Made by a program: the position numbers and the translations under genes. Shown one piece after another: positions 5,391-6,247 of a stretch of DNA of 6,247 nucleotides. Below the pieces are notes generated by a model. The model saw nothing but the letters and a program-made list of their open reading frames with translations, was not told the origin of the DNA and did no database searches. The stretch's first letter is position 1, and each line of letters starts with the position of its first letter. Where the stretch lies: contig JAKFXU010000474.1 of NCBI GenBank assembly GCA_021731215.1, forward strand, positions 1 to 6,247, given 5' to 3'. The DNA is from Rhodoferax sp. (GTDB lineage: Bacteria > Pseudomonadota > Gammaproteobacteria > Burkholderiales > Burkholderiaceae_C).

Positions 5391-6247
5391 ATGGTGTTGG
5401 TCGCCTTGGGCCTGGCCGGCCCACTCTGCCTGCCGGCCCGCGCCGACAGCGCGACCAGCGCAGCGTCAAGCCCGCAGTTGCCGACGCTGGGCGACGGCAG
5501 TGACATGAGCAGCAGTGCCGAGCGCCGCCTGGGCGACCGGATTGCGCGCGAAATCTACCGCGACCCGGACTATCTGGATGACCCGGTACTGGTCGAGTAC
5601 GTGCAGGGCATCTGGCAGCCGCTGCTGGCGGCGGCGCGTGCGCGCGGTGATCTGTCGCCCGAGCTCGATGCGCGCTTTGCCTGGGAGGTGATGCTCTCGC
5701 GTGAACGCAGCGTGAACGCGTTTGCCCTGCCGGGCGGCTACCTGGGCGTGCATCTGGGCCTGATCGCCATCGTCAGCAGCCGCGACGAACTGGCCTCGGT
5801 GCTGGCGCACGAGCTCAGCCACGTGACGCAACGCCATATTTCGCGCTTGATTGCGAAACAGAGTCAACAAGCCCCCTGGTTGATCGGCGCCATGATCCTG
5901 GGTGCGCTGGCGGCCAGCAAGAATGTCGATGCCGGCAACGCCCTGATCGTGGGCGGGCAGGCGATCTCGGCGCAGAACCAGCTCAATTTCTCGCGCGACA
6001 TGGAGCGCGAAGCCGACCGCGTCGGCTTTGGGATCATGACGCAGGCTGGTTTTGAGGCGCAGGGCTTTGTGTCCATGTTCGGCAAGCTGCAGCAGGCGTC
6101 GCGCCTCAATGACAGTGGCGCCTACCCTTATCTGCGCAGCCACCCGCTCACGACCGAGCGCATCGCCGACATGCAGTCGCGCCAGCCGCTGGGCGGCGCC
6201 GGCCCGGCCAACGCGCCGCCCACGATGGAACATGCCATGGTGGCGGC
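5391..6247 (+). CDS. Secreted M48 zinc metalloprotease, BepA-like (3' end outside window)
   Basis: The N-terminal 285 residues of a periplasmic metalloprotease; the frame is open at the window end. Relatives such as E. coli BepA (YfgC) degrade or assist misassembled outer-membrane proteins, notably LptD and BamA. The zinc site is complete: HELSH (140-144) gives two histidines and the Glu catalyst, and E207 in EREADRVG is the third metal ligand. H251 in RSHPLTTERI lies where BepA has the His246 that caps the active site. A signal peptide is seen (hydrophobic LVALGLAGPLCLPARA, likely cleavage after ARA before DS). Starting at the ATG at 5391 leaves no basic residue at the N-terminus. In-frame TTG codons at 5382 (adds LKA-type residues) or 5331 (adds a Lys/Arg-rich stretch) would give a better signal peptide, so the true start may be upstream. 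BepA's TPR domain would lie beyond the window. Confidence 0.92.
   Translation, partial: MVLVALGLAGPLCLPARADSATSAASSPQLPTLGDGSDMSSSAERRLGDRIAREIYRDPDYLDDPVLVEYVQGIWQPLLAAARARGDLSPELDARFAWEVMLSRERSVNAFALPGGYLGVHLGLIAIVSSRDELASVLAHELSHVTQRHISRLIAKQSQQAPWLIGAMILGALAASKNVDAGNALIVGGQAISAQNQLNFSRDMEREADRVGFGIMTQAGFEAQGFVSMFGKLQQASRLNDSGAYPYLRSHPLTTERIADMQSRQPLGGAGPANAPPTMEHAMVA

Noticed and set aside
5466..6233. 255-codon minus-strand open frame opposite the M48 protease
   Set aside because: The plus-strand frame has a complete zinc-protease motif set; the minus frame is an Arg/His/Ala-rich shadow.

Overview
The window is about 6.2 kb of GC-rich chromosomal DNA. It looks like a betaproteobacterium, most likely Comamonadaceae (Rhodoferax/Polaromonas/Acidovorax type). 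The reasons are the Fba C-terminus, the style of the PurC and MoaC proteins, and an fba-to-purC gene order that I recall from that family. This assignment rests on recall of protein families, not on a search.

Layout, left to right. (1) The last 70 codons of a class II fructose-bisphosphate aldolase, closed by a strong intrinsic terminator at 225-259. (2) A helical, repeat-like protein of unknown function (334-1233). (3) A short intergenic region with a candidate terminator hairpin, a candidate promoter and an inverted repeat, followed by a type II toxin-antitoxin pair: vapB (1387-1755) and vapC (1752-2150, PIN-domain RNase). (4) purC (2147-3106), whose start codon overlaps the vapC stop. vapB-vapC-purC are therefore joined by two ATGA junctions and look like one transcription unit. 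(5) A polytopic membrane protein of the PglL/Wzy O-antigen ligase family (3179-4717). (6) On the minus strand, moaC (4704-5192), whose 3' end overlaps the ligase gene by 14 bp. (7) A divergent intergenic region, then the N-terminal part of a secreted M48 zinc metalloprotease of BepA type, cut by the window end.

Most genes are housekeeping: glycolysis or Calvin cycle (fba), de novo purine synthesis (purC), molybdenum cofactor synthesis (moaC) and outer-membrane quality control (M48). The accessory element is the vapBC module, placed directly upstream of and translationally coupled to purC. No other convincing purC promoter is visible, so purC may depend at least partly on the autoregulated vapBC promoter. 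That arrangement is the most noteworthy thing in the window. I see no insertion sequence, tRNA, rRNA or CRISPR array, and no clear sign of a wholly new system.
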